A stretch of DNA of 64,000 nucleotides from Georgenia thermotolerans (GCF_009193185.1 NZ_VUKF01000011.1:1-64000); one strand, 5' to 3'. Numbered from the stretch's first letter, positions 51,624 through 59,878 are shown. Made by a program: numbers and translations. Notes: generated by a model from the sequence alone, not told the origin.

Positions 51624-52906
51624 CCCAGCCCGACCGCCGCCTCGTGATCGTCGTGCGCGCCGACCCCGTCATCTGCGGTCACTCCGGCGAGGCCCGCAAC
51701 CTCGCCGAGGCGGCCCTGGACCGCGGGTTCGACGAGGTGCGCATCATCACCTGGCCCCTCGACCGGCTCGAGGCGGCCGGGCTGCCGCTCAAGCCGCTGG
51801 ACCGGGTACTGCCCTACCGGGAGGGCATCGTCGTCGAACGGCCCGCCCCGGTCGGGGACTACAAGGTGCCCGACGGGCGCTACCTCGCCGGTCTCACCGG
51901 CCGCCTCGTCGAGCTCTTCACCGACGGCGTGCCCACGGTGTGCCTGTCGCTCTACCTCAGCCCGCACACGGTCGCCGTCGCCGACGCCGTCCGGGTCGCC
52001 CGCGACACCGGGCTGCCGGTCGACGTCACGACGATCGCCGAGGCGGTCGGCTCCGACGTGACGAACGTGGTCCGCGCGTGCGTGGAGGAGGACCGCTTCG
52101 GTGCCGCGGCGCACGTGCTCTCGAGCTACCTCAGCCAGGACGTGTGCCTGGCCGTCTCGGAGTACACCCGCGACCTCATCGTGGCCGAGGCCGCCCAGAT
52201 CGACGCCCGGCACGGCACCGACTTCGCCCGCCGCTGCCGCGAGCGCATCGGCATCTCCTACCCCGCCATCGACACGGCCGCCTACCTCGACCTCGACGGC
52301 GGCGAGCTCGACGCGCACCTGGCCCGCCGTGGCCTGGAGGCGGGCGGCTACGTGCTGTTCCTCTCCCGCCTCGCCCACGCCAAGGGCGTCGACGATCTCA
52401 TCGCCGGCTTCGCCCGCAGCCGCACCCGCGACCACGCCTGGCTCGTCATCGCCGGGCGGGGCCCCGACGCGGCCGCGCTGCGCGAGGCGGCGGTGGCCTC
52501 CGGGGCGGCCGAGCGCATCACCTTCCTCGACGACGTCTCGGACGAGGAGAAGCCCTACCTCATGGCCGGCAGCGCCGCCTACGTGCTGCCGAGCAAGCCG
52601 CGGCCGGAGTTCGTCGAGACGTTCGGCATCGCCCTGGTCGAGAAGATGCTCGCCGGCGGCGGGCCGGTCATCACCACCGACACCGGCGGCATCGGCGAGG
52701 CGGTCGGGGACTGCGCGCTCATCGTGCCGGTGGAGGACCCCGACGCCGTCGCCGCGGCCCTCGACCGGGCCGTGCTCGACCTCTCCCCCGGCGAGCGGGC
52801 GGCCTGGGAACGGCGGGCCCGGGCCCACGCCCTGCAGTTCGACCGCGCCGAGGTCTTCGACCGGATGTTCGCGCGGCTGCCGCAGGTGGTGGCCGAGGTC
52901 GGCTGA
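51620..52906 (+). CDS. GT4-like glycosyltransferase
   Basis: A 428-residue protein, GTG start at 51620 overlapping the GH92 stop. The N-terminal half (LVIVVRADPVICGHSGEARNLAEAALDRGFDEVRIITWPLDRLEAAG) is a Rossmann-like acceptor domain. The C-terminal half has the GT-B donor pattern: YVLFLSRLAHAKGVDDLIAGFARS, WLVIAGRGPDAAALREAAVASGAAERITFLDDVSDEEKPYLMAGSAAYVLPSKPRPEFVETFGIALVEKMLAGGGPVITTDTGGIGEAV. The EFVETFGIALVE segment is the E-x7-E nucleotide-sugar motif. The sugar is unknown. Translational coupling with a mannosidase suggests a joint glycan pathway. Confidence 0.9.
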   Translation: MTQPDRRLVIVVRADPVICGHSGEARNLAEAALDRGFDEVRIITWPLDRLEAAGLPLKPLDRVLPYREGIVVERPAPVGDYKVPDGRYLAGLTGRLVELFTDGVPTVCLSLYLSPHTVAVADAVRVARDTGLPVDVTTIAEAVGSDVTNVVRACVEEDRFGAAAHVLSSYLSQDVCLAVSEYTRDLIVAEAAQIDARHGTDFARRCRERIGISYPAIDTAAYLDLDGGELDAHLARRGLEAGGYVLFLSRLAHAKGVDDLIAGFARSRTRDHAWLVIAGRGPDAAALREAAVASGAAERITFLDDVSDEEKPYLMAGSAAYVLPSKPRPEFVETFGIALVEKMLAGGGPVITTDTGGIGEAVGDCALIVPVEDPDAVAAALDRAVLDLSPGERAAWERRARAHALQFDRAEVFDRMFARLPQVVAEVG

Positions 52907-52976
52907 GAGCAGCGTCTCTCCACCGGGGCGCCCGCCCGTGTGGCGGGCGCCCGAAACGTCCCGGTACTCTCGACGG

Positions 52977-53116
52977 CGGAGGGGAGTATTCCCACTCGGT
53001 GGCAGCCGTCAGCACAGCGGGTGATGACGTCCGCTCGGCGCCACCAGTCCCACGGCCGATGGGCCGCGCGGGGCGGAAGAGACCTCCGGTACCTGATCGA
53101 CCCGACGTACCGGAGG
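52977..53116 (+). promoter_or_regulatory. yybP-ykoY (Mn2+) riboswitch controlling terC
   Basis: The 5' segment GGAGGGGAGTA (52978-52988) and the 3' segment GAGACCTCC (53079-53087) match the conserved ends of the yybP-ykoY aptamer. The P1 stem CGGAGG (52977-52982) pairs with CCTCCG (53083-53088). The same 3' strand lies in CCTCCGGTAC (53083-53092), which pairs perfectly with GTACCGGAGG (53107-53116), the terC ribosome binding site. The two pairings are mutually exclusive, so ligand-stabilised P1 would free the ribosome binding site. Mn2+ is the known ligand of the class, and TerC genes are common targets. Confidence 0.78.
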
Positions 53117-53121
53117 ATCTG

Positions 53122-54162
53122 TTGGACGTTTCCGCGCTCGCCTGGATCGTGCTCGGCGGCATCATCGTCGCGATGATCGCCGTCGACCTCATGGGACACG
53201 TGCGCAAGCCGCACGCGCCCAGCCTCAAGGAGGCGACCTGGTGGTCGCTCGCCTACATCGCCATGGCCGTCGTGTTCGGCTTCATCGTCTGGGCCGCCTG
53301 GGGCTCGGGCTACGCCGGGGAGTACTTCGCCGGCTACGTCACCGAGAAGAGCCTCTCGGTGGACAACCTGTTCGTCTTCGTCATCATCATGGCGGCGTTC
53401 AAGGTCCCGCGGGAGCACCAGCAGAAGGTGCTCATGTGGGGCATCATCATGGCCCTGGTCATGCGCGGCGTCTTCATCGCCGTCGGCGCGGCGGTCATCA
53501 GCGAGTTCGCCTGGGTCTTCTACCTCTTCGGCGCGTTCCTCATCTACACCGCCTACGCCCAGGCCAGGCAGGGCGTCGAGAAGCCCGAGCACCACAACGC
53601 GGACGAGTATCACGAGAACGCCCTGGTGCGCGGCGTGCGCCGCATCTTCCCCGTCACCGACGGCTACGAGGGCGGCAAGCTCTTCCACCGCGAGGACGGC
53701 AAGCGGTACCTCACGCCGCTGCTCATCACCATCCTCGCCATCGGCACCGCCGACCTGATGTTCGCCGTCGACTCCATCCCGGCGATCTTCGGCCTCACCC
53801 AGGAGCCGTACCTGGTCTTCGCCGCGAACGCGTTCTCGCTGCTCGGCCTGCGTCAGCTGTACTTCCTCATCGACGGCCTGCTCGACCGGCTCGTCTACCT
53901 CCACTACGGCCTCGCCGCGATCCTCGGCTTCATCGGGGTCAAGCTCGTCATCCACGCCCTGCACGAGAACGAGGTGCCGTTCATCAACGGCGGCGAGCCC
54001 TGGCACGGGCTGCCCGAGCCGACCATCGCCGTCTCGCTGGGCTGGATCGTCGGCGTCCTGGCGGTGACGGTCGTGGCGAGCATCTGGAAGAACAAGAAGG
54101 ACGCCCGGCTCGCGGCCTCTAGCGCCACGGGAGCCCAGGAGGTCGAGCACGCCGAGCGCTGA
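53122..54162 (+). CDS. TerC family integral membrane protein
   Basis: A 346-residue membrane protein. I chose the TTG at 53122, 5 bases after the GGAGG (53112-53116) that the riboswitch hides; the CTG before it is too close. About nine TM segments are visible. TerC motifs are WSLAYIAMAVVFGFIVWAAWG, ITEKSLSVDNLFVFVIIMAAF-like (TEKSLSVDNLFVFVIIMAAFKVP), RGVFIAVGAAVI, and TADLMFAVDSIPAIFGLTQEPYLVFAANAFSLLGLRQLYFLIDGLL. The two conserved Asp (SVDN, AVDS) lie in the metal path. TerC relatives export Mn2+ (E. coli Alx, B. subtilis MeeF/MeeY). Mn2+ handling fits the riboswitch. Confidence 0.93.
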   Translation: MDVSALAWIVLGGIIVAMIAVDLMGHVRKPHAPSLKEATWWSLAYIAMAVVFGFIVWAAWGSGYAGEYFAGYVTEKSLSVDNLFVFVIIMAAFKVPREHQQKVLMWGIIMALVMRGVFIAVGAAVISEFAWVFYLFGAFLIYTAYAQARQGVEKPEHHNADEYHENALVRGVRRIFPVTDGYEGGKLFHREDGKRYLTPLLITILAIGTADLMFAVDSIPAIFGLTQEPYLVFAANAFSLLGLRQLYFLIDGLLDRLVYLHYGLAAILGFIGVKLVIHALHENEVPFINGGEPWHGLPEPTIAVSLGWIVGVLAVTVVASIWKNKKDARLAASSATGAQEVEHAER

Positions 54163-54220
54163 GCCGCTCGAGCCGCGGCGCAGGGCCGGTCCGTCCGACC
54201 CCCGGCCCGTCGGCCACGAG

Positions 54221-54244
54221 GGCCGCCTCCCCCGGGAGGCGGCC
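54221..54244 (+). terminator. Terminator of terC
   Basis: GGCCGCCTCCC (54221-54231) pairs with GGGAGGCGGCC (54234-54244), with CCCGGG as apparent loop, 58 bases after the terC stop. Confidence 0.65.
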
Positions 54245-54256
54245 GTCGTCGTCGGC

Positions 54257-54303
54257 CGTCAACCAAGGGTTGACGACCCCTGATCGTCAACCTACGGTTG
54301 ACG
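54257..54303. promoter_or_regulatory. Two perfect 19-bp operators abutting the Clp-N/HTH gene
   Basis: CGTCAACC-N3-GGTTGACG occurs exactly twice, at 54257-54275 and 54285-54303. The centres are 28 bases apart and the second ends one base before the ATG at 54305. The sites would block RNA polymerase or the ribosome. The adjacent protein has a helix-turn-helix and is the obvious candidate ligand. Confidence 0.82.
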
Positions 54304-54304
54304 C

Positions 54305-54994
54305 ATGACGACACCCCACGTGCGCCTCGACGACCTCATCGGTGCCATCGACTCCACCGAGGACGCCCCGCTGGACCGGCTCAGCCGGGCCGTCGCCCTG
54401 GCCGAGCACCTCGACGAGGTGGCGGACTCCCTCATCGGCCACTTCGTCGACCAGGCCCGCCGCTCCGGCGCGTCGTGGTCGGAGATCGGGCGCAGCATGG
54501 GGGTGACCAAGCAGGCCGCCCAGAAGCGCTTCGTGGACCGCAACGGCCCCGGCCCCCTCGACCCCAGCCAGGGCTTCAGCCGGTTCACCGACGAGGCCCG
54601 GGCCGCCGTCGTCGCCGCCCAGGAGCGCGCCCGCGAGGCCGGCAACGCCGCCATCGGCGTGCCCCACCTCGTGCTCGGCCTCCTCGGGGACCCCGCGGGC
54701 ACCGCCGCGCGCGCCATCACGGCCCAGGGGGTCGCGATCGAGGACGTCGCCAGGACGGCGACGGCCACCCTGCCGCCCGCGGCGGACGCGGTGCCGGACA
54801 TCATCCCCTTCGATGCACACGCCCGCGCCGCCCTCGAGCGCACCTTCGCCGAGGCCCAGCGCCTCGGCGCGGAGGCCGTGGGCGGGGAGCACCTCCTACT
54901 CGCGGTCCTCCTCGTCGAGGACGGCACGGGGGTGCTGGCCGGGCTGGGCGTGAGGCCCGAGGCCGTCGAGGCCTTCGTCGCCGCCGAGCGATGA
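54305..54994 (+). CDS. Helix-turn-helix protein with Clp N-terminal (ClpC-N-like) domain
   Basis: A 229-residue protein. Residues ~15-82 are an all-helical segment with VADSLIGHFVDQARRSGASWSEIGRSMGVTKQAAQKRFVDR, a convincing helix-turn-helix (ASWSEIGRSMGVTKQAAQKRF). Residues ~95-229 form two Clp N-like repeats: FTDEARAAVVAAQERAREAGNAAIGVPHLVLGLLGDPAGTAARAI and DAHARAALERTFAEAQRLGAEAVGGEHLLLAVLLVEDGTGVLAGLGV. Clp N domains bind substrates and adaptors of ClpC. The gene abuts two perfect inverted repeats, so it is probably an autoregulated DNA-binding sensor of protein quality. There is no ATPase domain. Function is inferred. Confidence 0.82.
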   Translation: MTTPHVRLDDLIGAIDSTEDAPLDRLSRAVALAEHLDEVADSLIGHFVDQARRSGASWSEIGRSMGVTKQAAQKRFVDRNGPGPLDPSQGFSRFTDEARAAVVAAQERAREAGNAAIGVPHLVLGLLGDPAGTAARAITAQGVAIEDVARTATATLPPAADAVPDIIPFDAHARAALERTFAEAQRLGAEAVGGEHLLLAVLLVEDGTGVLAGLGVRPEAVEAFVAAER

Positions 54995-55068
54995 TCGCGC
55001 ACCGCACCCGGCGCGGGGACCCCTCACCAGGGTCCCGCGCCGGGTGCGGCGGCTCCCGCGGCAGCCGG

Positions 55069-56613
55069 TCAGGCGAGCGGTTCCGCGGTGCCGGTGGCGT
55101 CCGCCACCGGCGTGGCGGCCCGCACCGCCGGGCCGGGCCGGGCCGGCGCGCGGTAAGCGGCCGTCACGTCGGCGACGATGACGTCCTCGGTGTACTTCGC
55201 CGCGACGATCGGGCCGAGGACGGCGTAGACGGCCGCGGCGGCGACACCGCCGGCGAGCCAGCTCAGGTCGACCCCACCCAGCGCCGTGGCGACCGGCCCC
55301 CGGAAGACCGGGAGGACGCCGTACATGAACAGCCAGGTGCAGAACACCCCGACGAAGAAGGCCACGTAGGCGGCCCAGTTCAGGTCCGGCAGGCGCCGGG
55401 TGCCCGGCGCGTCGAAGAGCCGGTCCACCCGCACCGCCTGGCGCTCGATGCGGTAGTAGTGCACGAGCATGATGCCGCCCCAGGTGGCGACCCAGGCGAC
55501 CAGCCCGATCAGCCAGGAGTCGAGGACCGCGGCGAAGTTCTCCTGGAAGATGAAGAAGATGACCACGAGCATGGCCAGCACGCCGACCAGGACGCTGAGC
55601 GTGCGGCGCGGGATCTTGATGTCCAGGGCCTGGGTGGCCACCGAGAACGTGTAGATGTTGAGGATGTTCGTGGCGATGGGGCCGTGGAGGACGAGCAGCA
55701 GGACCGGGACGGCGAGCGCGCCGAAGTTCTCGACGATCAGCTGGCCCGGGTCGACCGTGCCGTTCTTCGTGGCCAGCGTGGCCCCGAGCACGCCGAGCCA
55801 CACGACGGGGACGAACTGCCCCAGGGTGCTGGCCAGGTACAGCTTCCGGCGCGGCATGGAGGTGGAGACGAAGCGGGAGTAGTCGGCCGCGTAGGTGAAC
55901 CAGGTGATCCCCCAGCCGATGCCGATGGCCGTCATGATGGCGGTCATCGCGGCCAGCCGCTCGCCGCCGGCGAGGACGGCGCCGGAGGGCCCGGCGTAGG
56001 ACCAGTCGATGTCGAGGAAGAACCACGCGACCACGGACATCAGCACGAGGATCGCGATGGTCGGCGGCACGGTCCACCGCTCGAAGGCCGCGATCGCGCG
56101 GTATCCGCGCCAGGAGATCGCCACCTGGACGGCCATGAGGAACGCCGCGACCAGGATCCGGGCGGGATAGTTCGCGGCGGTCGGGTCGACGACGCCGAGC
56201 TTGCCCAGCAGCGCCATGACGAGGTCGAGGATGATCCAGGTGTTGACGGCGCACCAGCCGATGGACAGCGCGCCCTGGATGCAGGCGGGCAGGTAGTTGC
56301 CGCGCCGGCCAAAGGCCGCCCGGGACAGCACCATCCCGGTCACGCCGGTCTTCTGCCCCATGAGGACGAAGAGGCCGAAGATCGCCATTCCGATGAGGTT
56401 CCCGAGGATCAGGACGGTCAGCGTGTCGGCCAGCCCCAGGCCGAGGCCGACGCCGAGGGCGCCCAGGACCCAGTTGATCGGCGCGATGTTGGCGCCGCAC
56501 CAGATCCAGAACTGTCCGGACACCTTGGTCGTGCGGGCGCCCTCGGGGATGGGCTGGAGCTGTTGCTCGAGATCGTGGACGGATGCCGAGTCGTGCGAAG
56601 ACGTCGTCGTCAT
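55069..56613 (-). CDS. NCS1 family nucleobase permease (CodB-like)
   Basis: A 514-residue transporter, ATG at 56613 after GAAGGG. About 12 TM helices are visible. Family motifs: FWIWCGANIAPINWVLGALGVGLGLGLADTLTVLILGNLIGMAIFGLFVLMGQKTGVTGMVLSRAAFG, IGWCAVNTWIILDL, ISWRGYRAIAAFERW, and WFTYAADYSRFVSTSMPRRKLYLASTLG. NCS1 transporters bring in cytosine, uracil, allantoin or hydantoins. It is divergent from the PucR regulator, so purine- or allantoin-linked control is plausible. The C-terminal ~30 residues are Ala/Pro-rich. Confidence 0.92.
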   Translation of the reverse strand: MTTTSSHDSASVHDLEQQLQPIPEGARTTKVSGQFWIWCGANIAPINWVLGALGVGLGLGLADTLTVLILGNLIGMAIFGLFVLMGQKTGVTGMVLSRAAFGRRGNYLPACIQGALSIGWCAVNTWIILDLVMALLGKLGVVDPTAANYPARILVAAFLMAVQVAISWRGYRAIAAFERWTVPPTIAILVLMSVVAWFFLDIDWSYAGPSGAVLAGGERLAAMTAIMTAIGIGWGITWFTYAADYSRFVSTSMPRRKLYLASTLGQFVPVVWLGVLGATLATKNGTVDPGQLIVENFGALAVPVLLLVLHGPIATNILNIYTFSVATQALDIKIPRRTLSVLVGVLAMLVVIFFIFQENFAAVLDSWLIGLVAWVATWGGIMLVHYYRIERQAVRVDRLFDAPGTRRLPDLNWAAYVAFFVGVFCTWLFMYGVLPVFRGPVATALGGVDLSWLAGGVAAAAVYAVLGPIVAAKYTEDVIVADVTAAYRAPARPGPAVRAATPVADATGTAEPLA

Positions 56614-56656
56614 GGCGCAGCCCTTCGGGGAGAGTGATCGAGACGTGCGCAGAATC

Positions 56657-56683
56657 GTGCGCGTTGTGAACCAGCGCACACAA
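56657..56683. promoter_or_regulatory. Inverted repeats in the permease-pucR divergent promoter region
   Basis: GTGCGC (56657-56662) pairs with GCGCAC (56674-56679), and TTGTG (56664-56668) with CACAA (56679-56683). Further GTGCGC and GCGCAC-like elements lie just outside. The region is 116 bases, so a shared PucR site is likely. Confidence 0.45.
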
Positions 56684-56729
56684 GACGCACACTGTCCCCC
56701 ATGAATCACCGCATGGCTGACATTTCGTC

Positions 56730-58259
56730 ATGGCACTGACGCTGGAGGCCGTGCTACGGCACCCCAGTCTCGCGCGCGGCGAGCCCCGGGTGGTCGCCGG
56801 TGCCGCCGGCCTGCAGCGCCGCGTCCGATGGATCCACTCCAGCGAGGTCCTCGAGATCGCCGCCCTGCTGCGCGGCGGCGAGCTGCTGCTCACCGGCGGG
56901 GAGATGCTCGGGGCAGCATCGGAGGAGGACCAGCGGCGGTACGTGCGCGAGCTGGCCGCGCGGCGGGTCGCCGGCGTGGGCATCGAGACGGCCCGCAGCC
57001 TGCCGGCGGTGCCGCCGCCGCTCCTGGCCGAGGCCGAGCGTCTGGGCTTTCCGGTGGTCGAGCTCCGACGGCGCATCCCCTTCGTCGACGTGGCCGAGGC
57101 GGTCAACGCCGAGCTGGTCAACGCCTCGGTCGTCCGGCTGCGCTTCGGCGGCGAGCTCGCGCACGCGTTGTCCGCGCTGCTCACGCACGGCGGCGACGCG
57201 CACGCGCTGCTGGACCTGGTCGTCCGGCGCACCGGCGCCGCGGCCGCCCTCTACGACAGCCGCGGTGCGCTGATGCTCCAGCTGCCCCAGGAGGACGGCG
57301 AGGCGGGCGGCCCGGCGCCGTCGCCCGCCGCGGGGCTGACGCCGTCGCCCGGGGGCCTCACGTCGCGCATCACCGTGCGGGGTGCGCACGCCGCCACCCT
57401 CGTGCTCACCCCCGGCCCGGACAGCGACCCCGACCTCCTCGGTGTCGTCGGCGAGCACGCCAGCGAGGCGCTCGGGCTGGCGCTGCTGCGCAGCCGCCCG
57501 CCGTCCACCCGCGACCTGGCCGGCAGCGAGCTCGCGCGGCTGGCGACGGCCGGGCCGCAGGAGCGCGGCCGCCTGACCCAGCTCGCCCAGATCCTGGCCA
57601 TCGATCCGGCGAACCCGGTCGTGGCAGTCGCGCTCGTCACCGCCGCCACGAGCACCGGCCTGCCCGGCCTCGACGCGCTCCTCCAGCGCCACGGGCGCGT
57701 CGCGATGGACGCCTCCGAGACGCAGGTGCGCATCGTGCTGTCGTTCGCCGACCGGCGCCACGCGGCCCACAGCCGGCACGAGCTCGCCGACCGCCTCGCG
57801 GCCTGGGCCCAGGATCTCGAGGCGGTGGGCGTCGGCGTCGGCCCCGTCGTCCCGGACCTGGCGTCGGTGGCGACCTCGATGGAGGCGGCCGAGGCGGCGG
57901 TGCGGGACCGGGCCACCTACGGCCCCGGCTGGGCGGTCGACGCGACCACCGCCGCCGTCGAGCACCTGCTCGACGCGCCGGACCTCCGCGCCCGCCGCGA
58001 GCTGTTCGTCCGCGGCCAGCTGGCGATGCTGCTGGCGCTGCGCCCGGTCGAGGGCGAGACGCTCATGCACACGCTGGAGACCTACTTCGACTGCGGGTGC
58101 AACAAGACCCGGACGGCGGAGCTGCTCCACCTGCAGCGCCAGTCGCTCTACGGGCGGCTGGAGCGCGCGTTCGGGCTGCTCGGCGGCGACCCGACGGGGA
58201 CGGACCGGGCGCTGCCCCTGCACCTGGCCCTGCGCCTGCGTCAGCGCCTGAGCAGTTGA
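56730..58259 (+). CDS. PucR family transcriptional regulator
   Basis: A 509-residue regulator, ATG at 56730. The N-terminal PucR domain (residues ~5-125) reads VLRHPSLARGEPRVVAGAAGLQRRVRWIHSSEVLEIAALLRGGELLLTGGEML, the purine-catabolism regulator signature. A central GGDEF/CdaR-like domain spans ~270-400. The C-terminal HTH is TLETYFDCGCNKTRTAELLHLQRQSLYGRLERAFGLLG. PucR-type proteins control purine or allantoin catabolism in Bacillus and many unrelated pathways in actinobacteria. It is divergent from the NCS1 permease, its probable target. Confidence 0.92.
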   Translation: MALTLEAVLRHPSLARGEPRVVAGAAGLQRRVRWIHSSEVLEIAALLRGGELLLTGGEMLGAASEEDQRRYVRELAARRVAGVGIETARSLPAVPPPLLAEAERLGFPVVELRRRIPFVDVAEAVNAELVNASVVRLRFGGELAHALSALLTHGGDAHALLDLVVRRTGAAAALYDSRGALMLQLPQEDGEAGGPAPSPAAGLTPSPGGLTSRITVRGAHAATLVLTPGPDSDPDLLGVVGEHASEALGLALLRSRPPSTRDLAGSELARLATAGPQERGRLTQLAQILAIDPANPVVAVALVTAATSTGLPGLDALLQRHGRVAMDASETQVRIVLSFADRRHAAHSRHELADRLAAWAQDLEAVGVGVGPVVPDLASVATSMEAAEAAVRDRATYGPGWAVDATTAAVEHLLDAPDLRARRELFVRGQLAMLLALRPVEGETLMHTLETYFDCGCNKTRTAELLHLQRQSLYGRLERAFGLLGGDPTGTDRALPLHLALRLRQRLSS

Positions 58260-58395
58260 TCCAGGCGGGACGCTCGGGCGGAAGACGCCGGGCCAAGGCG
58301 GATTGCGCAACGCCGCACATCGGGGGGCATCGTGGTGCGCGCTGCCCCCAGGCGTGCCGGGCTCCTCCGAGCACAGCGCCCGGTCGACCGCTCGC

Positions 58396-58418
58396 ATTGA
58401 TCGCTCGCATGAATCAAT
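58396..58418. promoter_or_regulatory. AT-rich inverted repeat upstream of the cat remnant
   Basis: ATTGAT (58396-58401) and ATCAAT (58413-58418) flank 11 bases. It is conspicuously AT-rich within this GC-rich 260-base gap and overlaps a repeat of TCGCTCGCAT. It may be a surviving regulator-binding site of a catechol operon. Confidence 0.4.
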
Positions 58419-58519
58419 ATCGCGGGATCTTGTCCTGGTGTTTGATGAACGCTCCTTCTAGCGTACGTAGCGGCCGCACAGCGGTGTGCATCACGGCCAC
58501 GATCGGTGGAGGAGGGGCG

Positions 58520-58702
58520 ATGGAGCTTCGGCACCTGCGATTCGCGGCTGCTGTGGCATCCACCCTGCAGTCCGGCCGCGCCGCCGACCTGCTCACCGAG
58601 CCCCTGCAGATCCGCGACGGCGAGCTCGGCGTCCGTCCCGGACCCGGCCTCGGCGTCGAGATCGCCCCTGACAAGCTGCCCCACTACCGCACAGACACCT
58701 GA
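58520..58702 (+). pseudogene. Chimeric remnant: LysR start joined to muconate-cycloisomerase end
   Basis: A 60-codon open frame starting at ATG 58520 after an excellent ribosome binding site (GGAGGAGGGG). Residues 1-~22 read MELRHLRFAAAVASTLQSGRAA, resembling the start of LysR regulators (consensus MELRHLRYFVAVAEE...GRAAERL). From residue ~23, DLLTEPLQIRDGELGVRPGPGLGVEIAPDKLPHYRTD is the extreme C-terminus of an enolase-superfamily muconate cycloisomerase. Over 600 codons of the two parents are missing. It lies 67 bases upstream of catA, where catR and catB normally reside. I read it as a deletion scar, not a working protein. Confidence 0.6.
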
Positions 58703-58769
58703 ACCCGGCCGGGGCGGTCCTTCGCTCCGGTCTCCCTACCGCAACGACGCACTACGAGGGAGAACCACG

Positions 58770-59633
58770 ATGTCAGACAAGATCGAGGTCGCCACCGCCG
58801 CCGCCTCCGGGGCGAACGCGACGGCGCACTTCACCTCCGACAAGTCCCCGTACGACGCCGTCAAGGAGACGCCCAAGGAGCGCGTGAGCCTGCTGGCGAC
58901 CGAGGTGCTCTCCGCGATCCACGACACCATCCGGAAGCACCACGTCACCTACGACGAGTACATCGCACTCAAGGCGTGGCTGATCGAGGTCGGCGAGGAC
59001 GGCGAGTGGCCGCTGTTCCTCGACGTGTGGGTCGAGCACGTCGTCGAGGAGGTCAACACCTCGCACCGTCAGGGCTCGAAGGGCGCCATCGAGGGCCCCT
59101 ACTACGTACCGAACGCGCCCGAGCGCGCGACCGACGGCGTGGGCACCATCCCGATGCGCGACGACGAGGGCGGCACCCCGCTGGTATGGACGGGGACGGT
59201 CACCGCCGTGGACGGCACCCCGCTCGAGGACGCCAAGGTTGAGCTCTGGCACGCCGACGACGACGGGTTCTACTCGCAGTTCGCCCCCGGTCTGCCCGAG
59301 TGGAACCTGCGCGGGACGTTCTCGGTCGGAGCCGGCGGGGCCTTCGAGATCCACACCGTGCAGCCCGCTCCGTACCAGATCCCGACCGACGGCTCGTGCG
59401 GCCGGCTCATCGCCGCCGCCGGCTGGCACGCGTGGCGCCCGGCCCACCTGCACGTCAAGGTGTCGGCGCCCGGGTACGAGCTGCTCACCGCCCAGCTCTA
59501 CTTCCCGGGCGACCCGCACAACGACGACGACATCGCCCAGGCTGTGAAGCCCGAGCTCCTGCTCGACCCGCGGCCCCAGCCCGACGGTTCGGCCACGGTG
59601 GACTACTCGTTCGTTCTCGACCCCGTCGCGTGA
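58770..59633 (+). CDS. catA: Catechol 1,2-dioxygenase
   Basis: A 287-residue non-heme Fe(III) intradiol dioxygenase that cleaves catechol to cis,cis-muconate. The N-terminal helical dimerisation domain (VKETPKERVSLLATEVLSAIHDTIRKHHVTYDEYIALKAWLIEVGEDGEWPLFLDVWVEHVVEEV) precedes the catalytic beta-core. The Fe ligands are the Tyr in GPYYVPNAP, the Tyr in PAPYQIPTDG, and the two His in HAWRPAHLHVKVSAPGY. ELWHADDDGFYSQF and QLYFPGDPHNDDDIAQAV are also canonical. The ATG at 58770 follows GAGGGAGAA. It follows the catR/catB remnant, and no catB or catC lies in the window, so muconate use depends on genes elsewhere. Confidence 0.95.
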   Translation: MSDKIEVATAAASGANATAHFTSDKSPYDAVKETPKERVSLLATEVLSAIHDTIRKHHVTYDEYIALKAWLIEVGEDGEWPLFLDVWVEHVVEEVNTSHRQGSKGAIEGPYYVPNAPERATDGVGTIPMRDDEGGTPLVWTGTVTAVDGTPLEDAKVELWHADDDGFYSQFAPGLPEWNLRGTFSVGAGGAFEIHTVQPAPYQIPTDGSCGRLIAAAGWHAWRPAHLHVKVSAPGYELLTAQLYFPGDPHNDDDIAQAVKPELLLDPRPQPDGSATVDYSFVLDPVA

Positions 59634-59840
59634 GCCGCTGGCGACGGCGTCACGGTGCTCATCCGCCGTCGGCGCCGTCGTCCTCACCTCGATCAGGGGT
59701 CGAGCAGACATGTCGAGGTCATGGCAGCAGCCGTTGGGCGGCGGCTGGAGAAACAAAACTGTCCTCCGCTCGAGGTCCCTCCCCAGACGGGGCGGTGGGC
59801 CTCTTGCGGAGGACAGCAGGGAGCAGATGCTCAACGATCT

Positions 59841-59874
59841 GGCAGGTCGGGTGTCGGAAGACACGCGACCTGCC
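59841..59874 (-). terminator. Terminator of ssrA
   Basis: GGCAGGTCG (59841-59849) pairs with CGACCTGCC (59866-59874), with an inner GTGTC/GACAC stem, immediately downstream of the tmRNA 3' end on the minus strand. Confidence 0.75.
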
Positions 59875-59878
59875 TGAC

